Below are positions 37,815-48,952 of a stretch of 64,000 nt of DNA, one piece after another. Source of the stretch: Idiomarina aquatica (GTDB lineage Bacteria > Pseudomonadota > Gammaproteobacteria > Enterobacterales > Alteromonadaceae). Where the stretch lies: positions 62,001 through 126,000 of the forward strand of contig NZ_SNXI01000004.1 in assembly GCF_004362895.1 (NCBI RefSeq), given 5' to 3'. Within the stretch, counting starts at the first letter, position 1, and every line of letters starts with the position of its first letter. The translations under genes were made by a program, and so were the position numbers. The notes below the pieces were generated by a model. That model ran no database searches. It saw only the letters and a program-made list of their open reading frames with translations, and was not told where the DNA came from.

Positions 37815-39937
37815 TGAGCGAACAGAATGCATTCTCATTAGAAATTAGAGATAACGGCGTTGCGGTCATCACCATTGATGTACCGGGTGAGTCCATGAAC
37901 ACCCTAAAAGACACCTTTGCTGATGAAGTAGGCCGGCTGATGAACCAGCTGGAAAGCAACAGTGATGTTAAGGGTGTAGTGTTTATCAGCGGCAAACCGG
38001 GCTCGTTTATTGCCGGCGCGGATATTAACATGATCAACGATTGTGACACGGCTGCCGATGCCGAGAGTTTGGCGCGCAAAGGACAGGCCATGTTTGATCG
38101 TATTGAACAGCTGAAGGTTCCGGTGGTAGCCGCGATTAACGGTGCCTGCCTGGGCGGTGGACTTGAGTTAGCAATGGCTTGTCACGTGCGTGTGGCTACT
38201 GACAACAGTAAAACCCAACTGGGTTTGCCCGAGGTACAGCTGGGGCTGCTACCGGGCTCTGGTGGTACTCAGCGTTTGCCACAGTTAGTTGGTGTGCAGC
38301 AGGGTATTACGATGATGTTAACCGGCAAGCAATTGCGTGCGAAACAGGCGCAAAAAGCCGGTTTGGTTGACGAGGTCGTGCCTGAGTCGATTTTGCTGGA
38401 CGCGGCGATTAAGCATGCGTTAAAAGCAAAACCGAAAGCGAAAAAAGCGCAGCTGAAGGGTATTAGTAAAGTATTGGAAGCTACCTCCTACGGCCGCAAT
38501 ATTATTTACAAAAAAGCGTCTGAACAGGCACAGAAAAAAGCCCAGGGTAATTATCCGGCCATCGATAAAATTATCGATTCGGTGCGTGCAGGCGTAGAAA
38601 AAGGCCGCGAAGCCGGTCTGGATAAAGAGGCCCGCAGCTTTGGTGAGCTGGCTATGACGCGTGAATCCTTCCAGTTGCGTCAGATCTTTTTTGCCACTAC
38701 CGAAATGAAAAAAGAAACCGGCGCTGACGGTGTTAAGCCCGCAGATATTCATCGTGTCGGTGTACTCGGCGGCGGCTTAATGGGCGGTGGTATTGCCTAT
38801 GTAACTGCTGCAAAAGCGGGCTTGCCGGCACGCATCAAAGATATCTCGCATGAGGGCATCACCCATGCGCTGCATTACAGCTATGAACGGTTAAACAAAA
38901 AGGTTAAACGCCGTCATATGCGTCGCGCCGAGATGGAACACACCATGTTATCGCTTAGCGGAACACTGGACTACTCTGGCTTTGAGCGTGTTGATGTTGT
39001 TATCGAAGCGGTATTTGAAGATCTTGATCTTAAGCAGAAAATGGTTGCTGATATTGAGCAAAACGCAAAACCAGAGACCATTTTTGCCACCAACACCAGT
39101 TCGTTGCCGATTACGCAGATTGCTGCCAAGGCGCAACGACCAGAGAACGTGATTGGTCTGCATTACTTCTCGCCGGTCGACAAAATGCCGCTGGCGGAAA
39201 TTATCACGCACGAAGGCACGTCAAACGAGACCATAGCGACAACCGTTGCCTTAGCCAAAAAGCAGGGTAAGACGCCGATTGTGGTAAAAGATGGCGCTGG
39301 CTTTTTCGTCAACCGAATTTTAGCGCCATATATGAACGAAGCGGCGCGGTTGGTGTTAGCGGGTGAACCGATTGAGCATGTCGATAAAGCGCTGCTTAAA
39401 TTTGGCTTCCCGGTTGGCCCGGTGACGCTGCTTGACGAGGTTGGTATCGATGTTGGTGCTAAAGTAGCCGCGATCTTACGTAAAGAGTTAGGCGAACGGT
39501 TCGAGCCGCCGGCAGCGTTTGATAAGTTAATTGACGACGACCGTAAAGGTAAGAAAAACCAGAAAGGCTTTTATCAATACGGTAAAGGCGTTAAAGGTAA
39601 GCCGGTCGATAAGTCGGTGTATAGTTTGCTGAATATTGAGCCGCAACAGAAGCTGGAACGCGAAGAGATTGCCGAGCTGTGTGTGTTGCCGATGCTTAAC
39701 GAGGCAGCTTATTGCTTACAGGAAGGCATTATCCGCAGTCCACGCGATGGTGATATTGGTTCGGTGTTTGGCATTGGTTTTCCGCCATTCAGGGGCGGCC
39801 CATTCCGATACATGGACGAAATGGGCATTGGTGCACTAGTGGCTAAGTTAGAGAAGCTGGCTGAGCAACGGGGCGACCGCTATAAGCCCGCACCATTGTT
39901 GGTCGAAATGGCTGAACAGCAACGCCGCTTTTATTAA
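37814..39937 (+). CDS. fadJ: Fatty acid oxidation complex subunit alpha FadJ
   Basis: The 707-aa multifunctional enzyme combines enoyl-CoA hydratase (about 1-190, with [19 protein letters not shown] and [13 protein letters not shown]) and 3-hydroxyacyl-CoA dehydrogenase (about 312-500, NAD loop [16 protein letters not shown]) activities. The C-terminal domain ends with [22 protein letters not shown]. It works with FadI as a heterotetramer. Length matches FadJ (E. coli 714 aa). Its stop overlaps the stop of the convergent sensor gene by three bases, leaving no room for a separate terminator. Confidence 0.95.
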   Translation: MSEQNAFSLEIRDNGVAVITIDVPGESMNTLKDTFADEVGRLMNQLESNSDVKGVVFISGKPGSFIAGADINMINDCDTAADAESLARKGQAMFDRIEQLKVPVVAAINGACLGGGLELAMACHVRVATDNSKTQLGLPEVQLGLLPGSGGTQRLPQLVGVQQGITMMLTGKQLRAKQAQKAGLVDEVVPESILLDAAIKHALKAKPKAKKAQLKGISKVLEATSYGRNIIYKKASEQAQKKAQGNYPAIDKIIDSVRAGVEKGREAGLDKEARSFGELAMTRESFQLRQIFFATTEMKKETGADGVKPADIHRVGVLGGGLMGGGIAYVTAAKAGLPARIKDISHEGITHALHYSYERLNKKVKRRHMRRAEMEHTMLSLSGTLDYSGFERVDVVIEAVFEDLDLKQKMVADIEQNAKPETIFATNTSSLPITQIAAKAQRPENVIGLHYFSPVDKMPLAEIITHEGTSNETIATTVALAKKQGKTPIVVKDGAGFFVNRILAPYMNEAARLVLAGEPIEHVDKALLKFGFPVGPVTLLDEVGIDVGAKVAAILRKELGERFEPPAAFDKLIDDDRKGKKNQKGFYQYGKGVKGKPVDKSVYSLLNIEPQQKLEREEIAELCVLPMLNEAAYCLQEGIIRSPRDGDIGSVFGIGFPPFRGGPFRYMDEMGIGALVAKLEKLAEQRGDRYKPAPLLVEMAEQQRRFY

Positions 39938-42900
39938 AACGTCGTTGCCGTTTGGTGTTGTTCGATGTAGCGGATGAAATCATCCGCTTGCATCGGCTCA
40001 GAAAAGTAAAATCCCTGAATAAACTCACACCGCAGCGTCTTAAGAATTTCGAGCTGTGTTTTACTCTCAACCCCTTCCGCAACGACTTTCAAACCAAGGT
40101 TATGCGCCATCGCCACGATAGACGCGACCATGTTTCGGTCTTTGTCATCGGTGCTAATGTCGTCAACGAATGCCTTATCAATTTTAAGCGTGTGTAACGG
40201 AAAACGTTTTAAATAAGCGAGCGATGAATAGCCGGTTCCAAAGTCGTCCAGCGCTAACTGAACGCCCATGTCGGCGAGATTTTCAAGCATGGTGATGGCG
40301 CGCTCAGGGTCGCTCATGACCATACCCTCGGTAATTTCAAACTCGATATGACGCGGATGCATCTGTTCATCAGCTAGAATAGACTCAACCTGAAATGCCA
40401 GGCTTGAGGTTAAAAACTGGCGTGCAGATAAATTGATGGCGACATGACGCGGTGAACCCGGAAGTTTTAAAAATTCTTTCATATCCCGGCAGGCACGGCG
40501 CAGTACTTGCTCACTTAACGGCACAATTAAGCCGGTTTCTTCTGCCAGCGGAATAAAGTCAGCAGGACTCATGATAGTTCCGTCCTCGCGGCGAATACGT
40601 GCCAGTGCTTCAATACCGGCTATGTGCTGACTCACCACTTCTATCTTGGGTTGATAAAACACTTCGACCCGGTTGTCACGAATGGCGCTGCGCAATTCAT
40701 GCTCTATATGTAGCCGGCGAATCGCGTTTTCGTTCATTGACTGACTGAAAAACTGGTAGCAATTACCACCACGTTGTTTGGCATGGTACATGGCAGTGTC
40801 AGCCTTTTGCAGAAGCTCCTGAGAGGTACTGGCGTCATGCGGGTAGAACACAATACCGATAGAGCTGCCGATAACCACTTCGTGCTGCTGAATTTCGTAT
40901 GGCTGCGCTATCTCGTTGTTTATTTGCGAGGCCAGCAGGCTGATGGTGTTGATATCCGTACTGTCCTCAACTAACAAGCCAAATTCATCGCCGCCGAGTC
41001 GGTATAATGTATCCTGGCGCCGGCCAATGTCGGTAAGTCGCTCCGCCACCCGACACAACAGCTCGTCACCGACCTCATGCCCAATAGAGTCATTGATCTT
41101 TTTAAAGTCATCGAGATCAAATACCAGTAGGGCATGGGGGATCTTTTTGCGAACCAAATTGGAGTGGCTGACCTGGAAATAAGAGCGGTTAGGTAAACCG
41201 GTTAAACTGTCAGTATTGGATAACCGGCGCAGCTCGTTTTCGGTGTCACGACGCTCGGTGATGTCAGAAAAGCTGGCTACAATTAACTCGATTTCGCCGT
41301 TTTCGTTATTAACGGTATCCAGTGTCAGTTCCATTAAAAATTCACTGCCGTCGGCGCGAATATCTGATAATTCGCCACGCCAGCTGCCTTCTTTAAAAAC
41401 ACTGCGTTTTATTTGGTCGGTGAATTCCTGGTCATAAGCAGCAAGAACAAACGGCTGGTCGAGTGCTTGCTCGCGTTGATAGCCGGTTATGCTCTCGTAG
41501 GCTTTGTTGACCTCACGCTTACGGAAAAAGCGATCAAAGATACAGATACCATCGGATATATTGGTGAGTGACAGCGCTAACATATTTAAACGTTCTTCAC
41601 TGTTAATCATGCCACTAATATCAGTCAGTGCGCCCTGAATACGGATTGGTATACCGGTCTCAGTGGTCTCAGAAACCTGTCCGCGATCCATAACCCAAAG
41701 CCATTTATCATTATTTTTAATACGGTAGCTGGTCTCAAAGTGCGTTGCCGCTCCGTTTACTAAGGGGTTGATAAATTGTTGCACGCGCTCGAGGTCATTG
41801 GGATGGATATTGGTGTTGCTAATAAAACCGTTGCGGATGCCGTCCACCGGGAAGTCGGGGCAATCTGACCAAATGTTATAGCGGGTCAGTTCGTGAGCCT
41901 GAATCTGCCAGTCCCAGAATTGATCGCCGGAACATTGAACAGCCTGGGAGAGCGACTGATTAAGCTGTTGTTGCTGACGCTGATGTTGATGCAGTCGCAG
42001 CAGCCAGGCGACGCCTAAAAATGCCAGAGCGATAGATAGCAGAATATAGCCGGCGATCGCCCAGGTCGACTGCCACCACGGGCCTTCAATTACAACTTGC
42101 TGTTGATACTTGGGTCCCCACTTAGCGCCGTTTGTTGATGCCTGGATGTGTAATTCGTAAGTATCAGCAGGTAGCCGCTCAAAAGTAATAGGCTGCAACG
42201 GACGAGTGGTATATTGCCATTCGTCCATGATGTCGAATAGTCGGTAGCGATACTGAACTTGTTTAGGGTCAGGGGCTAGCGGACTGACAAAGTCGACGTG
42301 GAGTGTTTGTTGACGTTGCTCGCTGCTTACAAACAATGGCCGTAAATCAGTTAAGTTTGCGCTTTGCTCTAACGGCAGTTGCTTGACGAGATTGAAGAAT
42401 TCGTCAATAGCCACGGCGTTGTGCTCGTCGGCAACCCAAATTAAGTCATCATTAAGTGCTAGCCTCAGGTTTTCCTGAGCAAAGAAGCTGCGGTTGCTTG
42501 GCGGAGATCGCCAGCGCTTTTCGCCGATATCAAAAATTAACAGGCCTTGCTTTTGATCAACTAAAAATAACTGCTCGGCAAATAATTCGATTTGCACGAC
42601 GTTATGTTGAGGCGATGCGGGTAGTGGATAAACTTCTACCATTCGTTGTAGTTGAGGGTCGTACTTTACCAGTCCGACTTCGCTAGTCAGCCAGAAAAAA
42701 CCATCGTAGTCTTTAAGCACGGTAGTATAGTGTTTTAACGTTTCGGGTAGCGCCAGTCCGGCTAATTCATTGGTTAAACTGACATCCATTAAGATATCAA
42801 AATTTAGTGCTGAGCGCGGCATAGAGAATTGATACAAACCGCCATTTTCAGCACCGACCCATAACCGTTTGAGGTGATCTACCGTAAATGCATTAACCAG

Positions 42901-43836
42901 CAGTAAGGGAGGCAGCGATAGTTCGTGTTGATCACTTAAATAGGCCGGCTTAGTGCCGTTAGTTTCGAGGATTTTGATACCGCTACCGGTACCGAGCAGC
43001 AAATGACCGCTGTCTACATAGGCGACTCTATTAATCGCGGTGCTGCTGTTTAAGTCGGTTTGGTTATCCAGCGTCTGCTGCAGTCGATAATCGCTGTCGA
43101 GTAACAGCAGGCCATTATCGTGAGCAAGCCAAATTTCATTATCCCGTTGCAATATGTGGTTAAAACCAACGGCAGGCAGTTGTTCGGTAATCGGGTTTTG
43201 CTGAGTGATTTTAAAGACATCAAAACTTTGGCCGTCCCAGACATAGATGCTGCCATCCGCTTCGGCTAACCAAATCCAGCGTTCACCCATGTGAATATTG
43301 ACAATAGCGCTCAGCGGATCGCCGTTATACGACAGTGTCAGCGGCGTAGCATCTTGTTTAGTTGCGCGCCACAGGCGTTGTTCGGCCAACAACAGTAAGT
43401 CATTACTAGGGCTGGCGACAATACGCGAAACCTGTGGCGGCAGGATGCCGTCTTTAGGGGTAAAGTCAGGATGTCGATAAAAGCGATTCTGCTGATAGTC
43501 AAAGTAAGCGACGCCTTTAGCCGTTGCCACCCAAAGCTGATGGTCATTAAACCAAAGGTCAATTATATGGTTGCTGGGCAGATGGAAGGGTTGCCGACCC
43601 GCCTTGTAATGTTCGAATAAGACGCCGTCAAACCGTTGCAGGCCATTGCGTGTGGCAATCCATAAAAAACCATGATTATCCTGCAGCAGGTCGGTGACTG
43701 TGTGACTGGTCATGCCCTCGCTAATCGCCCAGTGCTGAGCCTGCGCCAAAGACGCAGGAGGCGAAGCAGCAGCCGTTGATTGGCTAAACAGTAATAACGA
43801 CAAAAGAACGCCCAACGCAAAGGCGTATCTGTACAT
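39934..43836 (-). CDS. Propeller-sensor PAS-GGDEF-EAL c-di-GMP protein
   Basis: A 1300-aa membrane protein. A signal peptide ([21 protein letters not shown]) is followed by a large periplasmic part of two-component-type propeller repeats (for example [41 protein letters not shown]). A Y_Y_Y domain (about 540-597, [15 protein letters not shown]) and one membrane segment near 605-625 come next. Inside the cell are two PAS domains, a GGDEF domain with intact [10 protein letters not shown] and an EAL domain with [20 protein letters not shown] and VAEGVES. Both catalytic signatures are kept, so it could make and break c-di-GMP. The start is ATG 43836, with a GTG three codons upstream; neither has a good ribosome-binding site. 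Confidence 0.88.
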   Translation of the reverse strand: MYRYAFALGVLLSLLLFSQSTAAASPPASLAQAQHWAISEGMTSHTVTDLLQDNHGFLWIATRNGLQRFDGVLFEHYKAGRQPFHLPSNHIIDLWFNDHQLWVATAKGVAYFDYQQNRFYRHPDFTPKDGILPPQVSRIVASPSNDLLLLAEQRLWRATKQDATPLTLSYNGDPLSAIVNIHMGERWIWLAEADGSIYVWDGQSFDVFKITQQNPITEQLPAVGFNHILQRDNEIWLAHDNGLLLLDSDYRLQQTLDNQTDLNSSTAINRVAYVDSGHLLLGTGSGIKILETNGTKPAYLSDQHELSLPPLLLVNAFTVDHLKRLWVGAENGGLYQFSMPRSALNFDILMDVSLTNELAGLALPETLKHYTTVLKDYDGFFWLTSEVGLVKYDPQLQRMVEVYPLPASPQHNVVQIELFAEQLFLVDQKQGLLIFDIGEKRWRSPPSNRSFFAQENLRLALNDDLIWVADEHNAVAIDEFFNLVKQLPLEQSANLTDLRPLFVSSEQRQQTLHVDFVSPLAPDPKQVQYRYRLFDIMDEWQYTTRPLQPITFERLPADTYELHIQASTNGAKWGPKYQQQVVIEGPWWQSTWAIAGYILLSIALAFLGVAWLLRLHQHQRQQQQLNQSLSQAVQCSGDQFWDWQIQAHELTRYNIWSDCPDFPVDGIRNGFISNTNIHPNDLERVQQFINPLVNGAATHFETSYRIKNNDKWLWVMDRGQVSETTETGIPIRIQGALTDISGMINSEERLNMLALSLTNISDGICIFDRFFRKREVNKAYESITGYQREQALDQPFVLAAYDQEFTDQIKRSVFKEGSWRGELSDIRADGSEFLMELTLDTVNNENGEIELIVASFSDITERRDTENELRRLSNTDSLTGLPNRSYFQVSHSNLVRKKIPHALLVFDLDDFKKINDSIGHEVGDELLCRVAERLTDIGRRQDTLYRLGGDEFGLLVEDSTDINTISLLASQINNEIAQPYEIQQHEVVIGSSIGIVFYPHDASTSQELLQKADTAMYHAKQRGGNCYQFFSQSMNENAIRRLHIEHELRSAIRDNRVEVFYQPKIEVVSQHIAGIEALARIRREDGTIMSPADFIPLAEETGLIVPLSEQVLRRACRDMKEFLKLPGSPRHVAINLSARQFLTSSLAFQVESILADEQMHPRHIEFEITEGMVMSDPERAITMLENLADMGVQLALDDFGTGYSSLAYLKRFPLHTLKIDKAFVDDISTDDKDRNMVASIVAMAHNLGLKVVAEGVESKTQLEILKTLRCEFIQGFYFSEPMQADDFIRYIEQHQTATTF

Positions 43837-43942
43837 AAATGTCACGGTAATTCAGACGTCCTGATGGGGCTGTTGCTACAGCTCTTGTTATTTGTTAACT
43901 AAACGTTAAGCTAACCAAAACAAGCAGTGATGTAAAGTAATT

Positions 43943-46687
43943 CTACCTGCCAATGGCGCGGGTTTGAAGCTGTAAACTGGCGGGTTGCTCAAACAATAAT
44001 CGGTTGACGTAGCTAAGCCATTCGTCGAGTTGCCAATTAGCTAAAGCGGCGCGTAATTGTTTTGCTCGATCAAAGCGTGTGTCGCCCAACTGAATGGCCC
44101 CCCACAAACGTTGGCTTCGTACCCGCAAACTGCGGTCATCAACGGCGAGTTGTTGCTCAAGTACCGACTTCGTGTGTGACCACTCTTTTAAGCTAAGCGT
44201 ATTGAGTTTATCAGCTGCTGCCCGGGTTACGTCCAGGATATGTGTTTGAAGGTCACTTGGCTGCGTGGAAGGGGATTGTACAAATATAATAATCCCCGGA
44301 ATGCGTTGTAAACCAAAGTACTGGCTACCTGCCATATAACCGAGTTGCCGCTGGGTGCGCAGCTGATCGAAGACAAATTGATGAATTAATTGCTGTAGTA
44401 GCATCATCGCGACTTGGTCAGATGGGCTATCGGATGGCCCCTGAAAATAACACAATGCTGCATGGTCATCATGTTCGGTTGGCACCGTGATTACCTGTGG
44501 AGATGCTGCCTGAACAAGCCGTTTAATCTGCTGGCGTTGTGGTTTAACAGAAACTGACTTAAGTGGCGTATTAGCATGAATTAAGGTGTGTAGTTGGTCA
44601 GCATGTTGTCGTTGCCAGTCACCATGAATAAACGCACTAATATGCAACGAGTCAAAGAGCGTGCTGACGGTGCGGGCAAAATGGGTATAGCTTAACGGGC
44701 TGCAAGCTGCAGCCATATCGCTTAAACGAAATAGTCCTTGCTGCAATGCCAGGTTAAGTTCGGAGAACAACATGTTTAACGGTTGATGCTGGTGTGCAGA
44801 GCGCCAGTTATTGATCAGCTGCTGGCTGACTGCTTGCCAGCGTTGACGTTCAAAACGAACACTCCAGGCCTGCCGCATCAGATAACTTAACAGCGGTAAT
44901 TGGCCGGCAGATAAACCCGTGGTATGTATAGTAATGCCGGTTTGCGTTGGATAAATATTGAAATGTAACCCAGCCACTTCGGCATCGTATAAATCTTCGT
45001 TCAGCGCATCAATCATCAGCTCAGCCCAGATCCGTGAACAACCAAAATTTTCTGCTGATGCGGTGACTGCAGGCGCTTGCAAATTAAGGTAAATATGTCC
45101 TTTAGGTACTCTAAAGTCAGGATCCTGAAGGTGCCACAAGTCCAACGCTTCGTTACTGACCAGCGCGGTCGGAAGCTTTTTGTCTGCGACCTCCAGCGGA
45201 TAAGGTTGCGAATGGTCACTAATAAAACGGTTTCGTCCCGGTAACTGAGCCGAAAAATCGGCCGGCTGCTGATTAAGTTGTGTTAACTCATCGTTCTTGA
45301 GCGGCCTTATCGAGAACGGTGTTTGATAGAGGGCGGTTTCCTGATCGGTGTTAGCATCACTACTCACCAGCGTGATACGGGCGCGCTCAGGACGCATCAA
45401 GTTTAACAATTCGGTCGCGCGGATGTTATTAAGGCAGTCCATGCGGTAGTCGCCGTAAACGGTATCCGCTACCGGGTAATGATGAGCATTGATTGCTAAC
45501 TGCGAGACCAGCTCGCCAACCGGCGTAGCCTCTTGATAGTTAAAGCTTAACTCGCTGTTAACGCGACGTTCAGCATAACGCCAGTCTTCGATGCCATGCT
45601 GTTGGATGAGATTCAGGTAGCTGAATACCCACTGCGCGACGCTTATCAGGTTCTGTTCGCCAGTTTCGGTTAGCTGGATATTGATATTGAAATCTTTAAA
45701 ATTACTACCGCTAATACCGCCACCGGCAGACAGACTGTTGATATAACCCTTTTTGCGCAGGCAGGCATATAAGCTGTTGGGGCCTTCGTAACCGAGCAGG
45801 TGGGCGATAAAACTGGTTGTTTTATGCGCATAATCATCATCAATAGCCGGTAGCGGCAGCGTGATAATTAAGCGTCGTGCGGGTTTAACCGGTTTTACCT
45901 GTAACTTCACCCCCAGTTGCTCCGGCAGGTAAAGCGGCACTTCGACAACTTTGCGTTGTGATGGCCGGTTATCACCACAACCAGCGATATCGTTAAAGTG
46001 GTTATCTGCCAGCTCCGCTAATGCGTCCAGCGACTGTGGCCCGGCGATTACTAAACTGGCGTTGTCGGCCGTATAATGTTGGTTAAAAAACTGTCGCAGC
46101 TTATCGGCGAGGGTGCCGTTGTCGTCATCTTTTAGCGTCGTCAGGTTGCCGACTGAAAATTTACAGAATGGATGCTCCGGATTGGACGTTGTTTTGTGTA
46201 CCTGGTACAGCCGCCGTAACTCGTCTTGTTGTTTTAACCGAAACTCTGACTCGATCGACTGTAACTCTTTATCAATCCACTCTTGAGCGAACAGCGGTTG
46301 TTTGAACATTGCCGAAAAATAATCCAACGCGCGCTCGAGCGCGTGAGCGTGGCAGTCAAAGTAATAATTGGCATACTCGGTGCCGGTCCAGGCATTTTGC
46401 TGGCCGCCATAGGCATTTAAAAAGTCGCTAAATGCCGACGGCGAAGGATATTTTTCGTTGCCTAAAAACAGCAGATGTTCAAGGAAGTGGGCGAGACCCT
46501 GCGTATGTACGGGATCGTCAAAATGACCCGCATTAACGGCAAATGCAGCAGCGGCCTTGTGACTGTCTGGTGCGTGAACCAGCAAAGCCCGCAGGCCATT
46601 GTTGAGCGTTATAGCGCGGTAGTCCCTTTTGTCCCTGGGACTGCGGACAATATGGACGACCTCGTCAACAGTTGATGAGCTCGCCAT
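43943..46687 (-). CDS. M16 (insulinase/pitrilysin) family metalloprotease
   Basis: A 914-aa protein with the inverted zinc motif HxxEH in GLAHFLEHLLFLG near residue 63, and the distal Glu in the helix QSIESEFRL. Four homologous M16 domains are expected at this length, the first and second being visible by motif. No signal peptide is present (MASSSTVDEVVHIV), unlike periplasmic E. coli Ptr, so a cytoplasmic peptidase is more likely. AAGGAAA precedes the ATG. It lies 11 bases downstream of bamE on the same strand. Confidence 0.88.
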   Translation of the reverse strand: MASSSTVDEVVHIVRSPRDKRDYRAITLNNGLRALLVHAPDSHKAAAAFAVNAGHFDDPVHTQGLAHFLEHLLFLGNEKYPSPSAFSDFLNAYGGQQNAWTGTEYANYYFDCHAHALERALDYFSAMFKQPLFAQEWIDKELQSIESEFRLKQQDELRRLYQVHKTTSNPEHPFCKFSVGNLTTLKDDDNGTLADKLRQFFNQHYTADNASLVIAGPQSLDALAELADNHFNDIAGCGDNRPSQRKVVEVPLYLPEQLGVKLQVKPVKPARRLIITLPLPAIDDDYAHKTTSFIAHLLGYEGPNSLYACLRKKGYINSLSAGGGISGSNFKDFNINIQLTETGEQNLISVAQWVFSYLNLIQQHGIEDWRYAERRVNSELSFNYQEATPVGELVSQLAINAHHYPVADTVYGDYRMDCLNNIRATELLNLMRPERARITLVSSDANTDQETALYQTPFSIRPLKNDELTQLNQQPADFSAQLPGRNRFISDHSQPYPLEVADKKLPTALVSNEALDLWHLQDPDFRVPKGHIYLNLQAPAVTASAENFGCSRIWAELMIDALNEDLYDAEVAGLHFNIYPTQTGITIHTTGLSAGQLPLLSYLMRQAWSVRFERQRWQAVSQQLINNWRSAHQHQPLNMLFSELNLALQQGLFRLSDMAAACSPLSYTHFARTVSTLFDSLHISAFIHGDWQRQHADQLHTLIHANTPLKSVSVKPQRQQIKRLVQAASPQVITVPTEHDDHAALCYFQGPSDSPSDQVAMMLLQQLIHQFVFDQLRTQRQLGYMAGSQYFGLQRIPGIIIFVQSPSTQPSDLQTHILDVTRAAADKLNTLSLKEWSHTKSVLEQQLAVDDRSLRVRSQRLWGAIQLGDTRFDRAKQLRAALANWQLDEWLSYVNRLLFEQPASLQLQTRAIGR

Positions 46688-46698
46688 TGACGGTTTCC

Positions 46699-47061
46699 TT
46701 ATGAATCGAGTGGCGTATCAAAATCGCTGGGCTTTTCAAAATCACCCGTCATATCCACTAGTAAACCTGCATTAAAATCAAGAATCAATTCCTTTCGGAA
46801 AACTTTACCACTATTCGGATTCATCTCGTATAAGTACACCCAACGGTCATTATCGAAAGCGTTTTGAGCAACGGGACGACCTAATACAAACGCGACTTGC
46901 TCCTGCGTCATACCGACGCGGAGTTTTTCGACGTCACGTTGTTCAAGGTAGTTTCCCTGCGGCAGATCGATACGATAAACCATCTCGTTTAATGTTGAAC
47001 AGCTTGCCACACCCAGTACGATGGCGGCGACGGCAGAGAGTTTTATCACGGTGTCTTTCAT
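46699..47061 (-). CDS. bamE: Outer-membrane assembly lipoprotein BamE (SmpA/OmlA)
   Basis: A 120-aa lipoprotein of the BAM complex. A signal peptide ends with the lipobox GVASC near residue 21. The conserved BamE core follows: YRIDLPQGNYLEQRDVEKLRVGMTQEQVAFVLGRPV-type sequence over residues about 30-65. The ATG at 47061 has AAAGG six bases upstream; a TTG two codons earlier is less likely. recN is the upstream gene on this strand, 122 bases away, with bamE apparently having its own promoter region. Confidence 0.94.
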   Translation of the reverse strand: MKDTVIKLSAVAAIVLGVASCSTLNEMVYRIDLPQGNYLEQRDVEKLRVGMTQEQVAFVLGRPVAQNAFDNDRWVYLYEMNPNSGKVFRKELILDFNAGLLVDMTGDFEKPSDFDTPLDS

Positions 47062-47183
47062 TAACAACCTTTAATTTGTTGAATTTATTTTATCGGGTTG
47101 CGTATGCAATACGCTCTGACAATGATGATAAACAATCGGTGCGCTGGTTACCAGCGCTCTGTGCTTTATCTTGTCAGGCACTA

Positions 47184-48848
47184 TTAGCTCGCAAGCAACT
47201 CTTTAGCATTTGCCTTGGTCAAATCGGTGACCTTATCGCCGCCCAGTAACCGCGCAAGTTCAACAACTCGTTCGTCATTGTTTAATGCCCGCACATCGGT
47301 TTGTGTTTCTTTACCGTCTGTGTGCTTGGCAACCTGCAACTGCTGATGGGCTTTGGCAGCGACTTGGGGCAGGTGAGTGACACAAATAATTTGGCACTGT
47401 CCGCCCAGTTCGCGCAACATTGAACCGACAACAGCAGCGGTCGGTCCGCTCACGCCAACATCGACTTCATCAAACATCATTGTCGGTACCGTTTGTTGCG
47501 TTGCGCTCATCACCTGTATGGCAAGACTGATACGGGAAAGTTCACCGCCCGACGCAACCTTACTGATAGGTTGCAATGGCTGTCCCGGGTTGGCAGAAAC
47601 CAAAAACTGTACCTGGTCAGTACCTTTAGCCGTCGCGGGCGCCTGGTTATCGTGGTCCACGCTAATTTCGAAGCGGCCGTGAGGCATATTAAGTTGCTGC
47701 ATGGCAGAGGTAATTTTGTCACTCAGCTGGTTGGCGGCCCGCTGGCGGCTATCAAACAGCTTTTTAGCCTGCTCACGGTAGGCCTGCCGAAGCGTTTGAC
47801 GTTGTTCGGCCAACTGTTCACTGGCCTCATCGGTGGCGATCAGTGTCTGCAACTCACTTTTAAGCTGTTGATGTAAGGGGTACAGTTCGGCGGCGCTGCA
47901 TTGGTGCTTTTTAGCCAACTTAAGCGCTTGCGTCATGCGCTGTTCAATGGTTTCGAGCTCTGCGCTATCGATGTGCATCTGATCCTGATAGTGGCGCAAT
48001 TCCAGCGCTGCTTCCTCGATGTGAACCATAGCCTGCTTTAGCAGCTCGTTGATAGAACCCAGCTGTGGATCCATATCGACCGATTCCTGCAAACGTTGGC
48101 CAGCACTTTGTACTAGTCCGTTAGCATTGTTGTGCTCGCCTTCGTACAAGGCATTTAACGCAAACAGGCTGGCTTCATCCAGACTGCGGTGATTAGATAA
48201 GCGTTTATGATCCGCCTCAAGCTGCTCAAACTCGCCTTCGGCCAGGGCAAACTCGTCCAGTTCACCCACTTGATATTCAAGCAGTTGCCGCTGTGCTTCG
48301 CGATCAGCTTTGGCTTGTTGTTGTTGGCGGTATTGTTTTTCGGTATCTGCCCATTGCCGGTAGTGAGCTTTAGTTGCTTCCAGTAAATGGTTGTGGCGGG
48401 CAAACTGGTCAAGTAAATGCAGCTGGTGTTCGTCGCGAGTTAGTAATTGATGCTCGTGCTGCCCATGTATATTGACTAATAGGGGCGCCAACGATTTTTG
48501 TTGCGCCAACGGCACCGGCGAGCCATTAATCCAGGCCTTGGAACGTCCATCTTTATTGATAATGCGCCGCAGCACGCACTCGTCTTCGGCATCGAGATCC
48601 TGCTCTGCTAACCAACGTGCCGCCGGACTATCCTTAGCGACTGCAAAACACGCAGTAATTTCCGCTTTATCGCAGCCCGGTCTGACCAGGCTGGCGTCAG
48701 CCCGGCTGCCTAAGCACAGGCTAAGCGCGTCGAGCGCGATTGATTTACCGGCACCGGTTTCTCCGGTAATTGCGGTCATTCCATTGCGAAACTCGATATC
48801 AAGTGATTTAACAATCGCAAAGTGACGAATATGTAGCTCGGTTAGCAT
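47184..48848 (-). CDS. recN: DNA repair protein RecN
   Basis: A 554-aa SMC-like ATPase acting in recombinational repair of double-strand breaks. Walker A is GETGAGKSIALD (about residue 30), the ABC signature is VASGGELSRISLA, and Walker B is TMMFDEVDVGVSG; the middle is coiled coil. The ATG at 48848 has GGAGG six bases upstream. A LexA box lies 20 bases before the start. The protein ends in NAKELLAS; E. coli RecN ends in LAA, a ClpXP-recognised tail, so the last residue differs here. Confidence 0.96.
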   Translation of the reverse strand: MLTELHIRHFAIVKSLDIEFRNGMTAITGETGAGKSIALDALSLCLGSRADASLVRPGCDKAEITACFAVAKDSPAARWLAEQDLDAEDECVLRRIINKDGRSKAWINGSPVPLAQQKSLAPLLVNIHGQHEHQLLTRDEHQLHLLDQFARHNHLLEATKAHYRQWADTEKQYRQQQQAKADREAQRQLLEYQVGELDEFALAEGEFEQLEADHKRLSNHRSLDEASLFALNALYEGEHNNANGLVQSAGQRLQESVDMDPQLGSINELLKQAMVHIEEAALELRHYQDQMHIDSAELETIEQRMTQALKLAKKHQCSAAELYPLHQQLKSELQTLIATDEASEQLAEQRQTLRQAYREQAKKLFDSRQRAANQLSDKITSAMQQLNMPHGRFEISVDHDNQAPATAKGTDQVQFLVSANPGQPLQPISKVASGGELSRISLAIQVMSATQQTVPTMMFDEVDVGVSGPTAAVVGSMLRELGGQCQIICVTHLPQVAAKAHQQLQVAKHTDGKETQTDVRALNNDERVVELARLLGGDKVTDLTKANAKELLAS

Positions 48849-48867
48849 GCCATTCCTCCACAAAACA

Positions 48868-48883
48868 CTGTGTATCTGTACAG
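48868..48883. promoter_or_regulatory. LexA (SOS) box of recN
   Basis: A CTGT-N8-ACAG match, CTGTGTATCTGTACAG, 20 bases before the recN ATG. It is followed away from the gene by further TACAGT half-sites at 48879, 48888 and 48899, suggesting more than one LexA dimer may bind. Confidence 0.88.
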
Positions 48884-48952
48884 TTTATACAGTGGTTATA
48901 CAGTAGTTGTGCAAAAATGCAACGTCAGCGCTAAAAAATCTTCGGGCACAGA

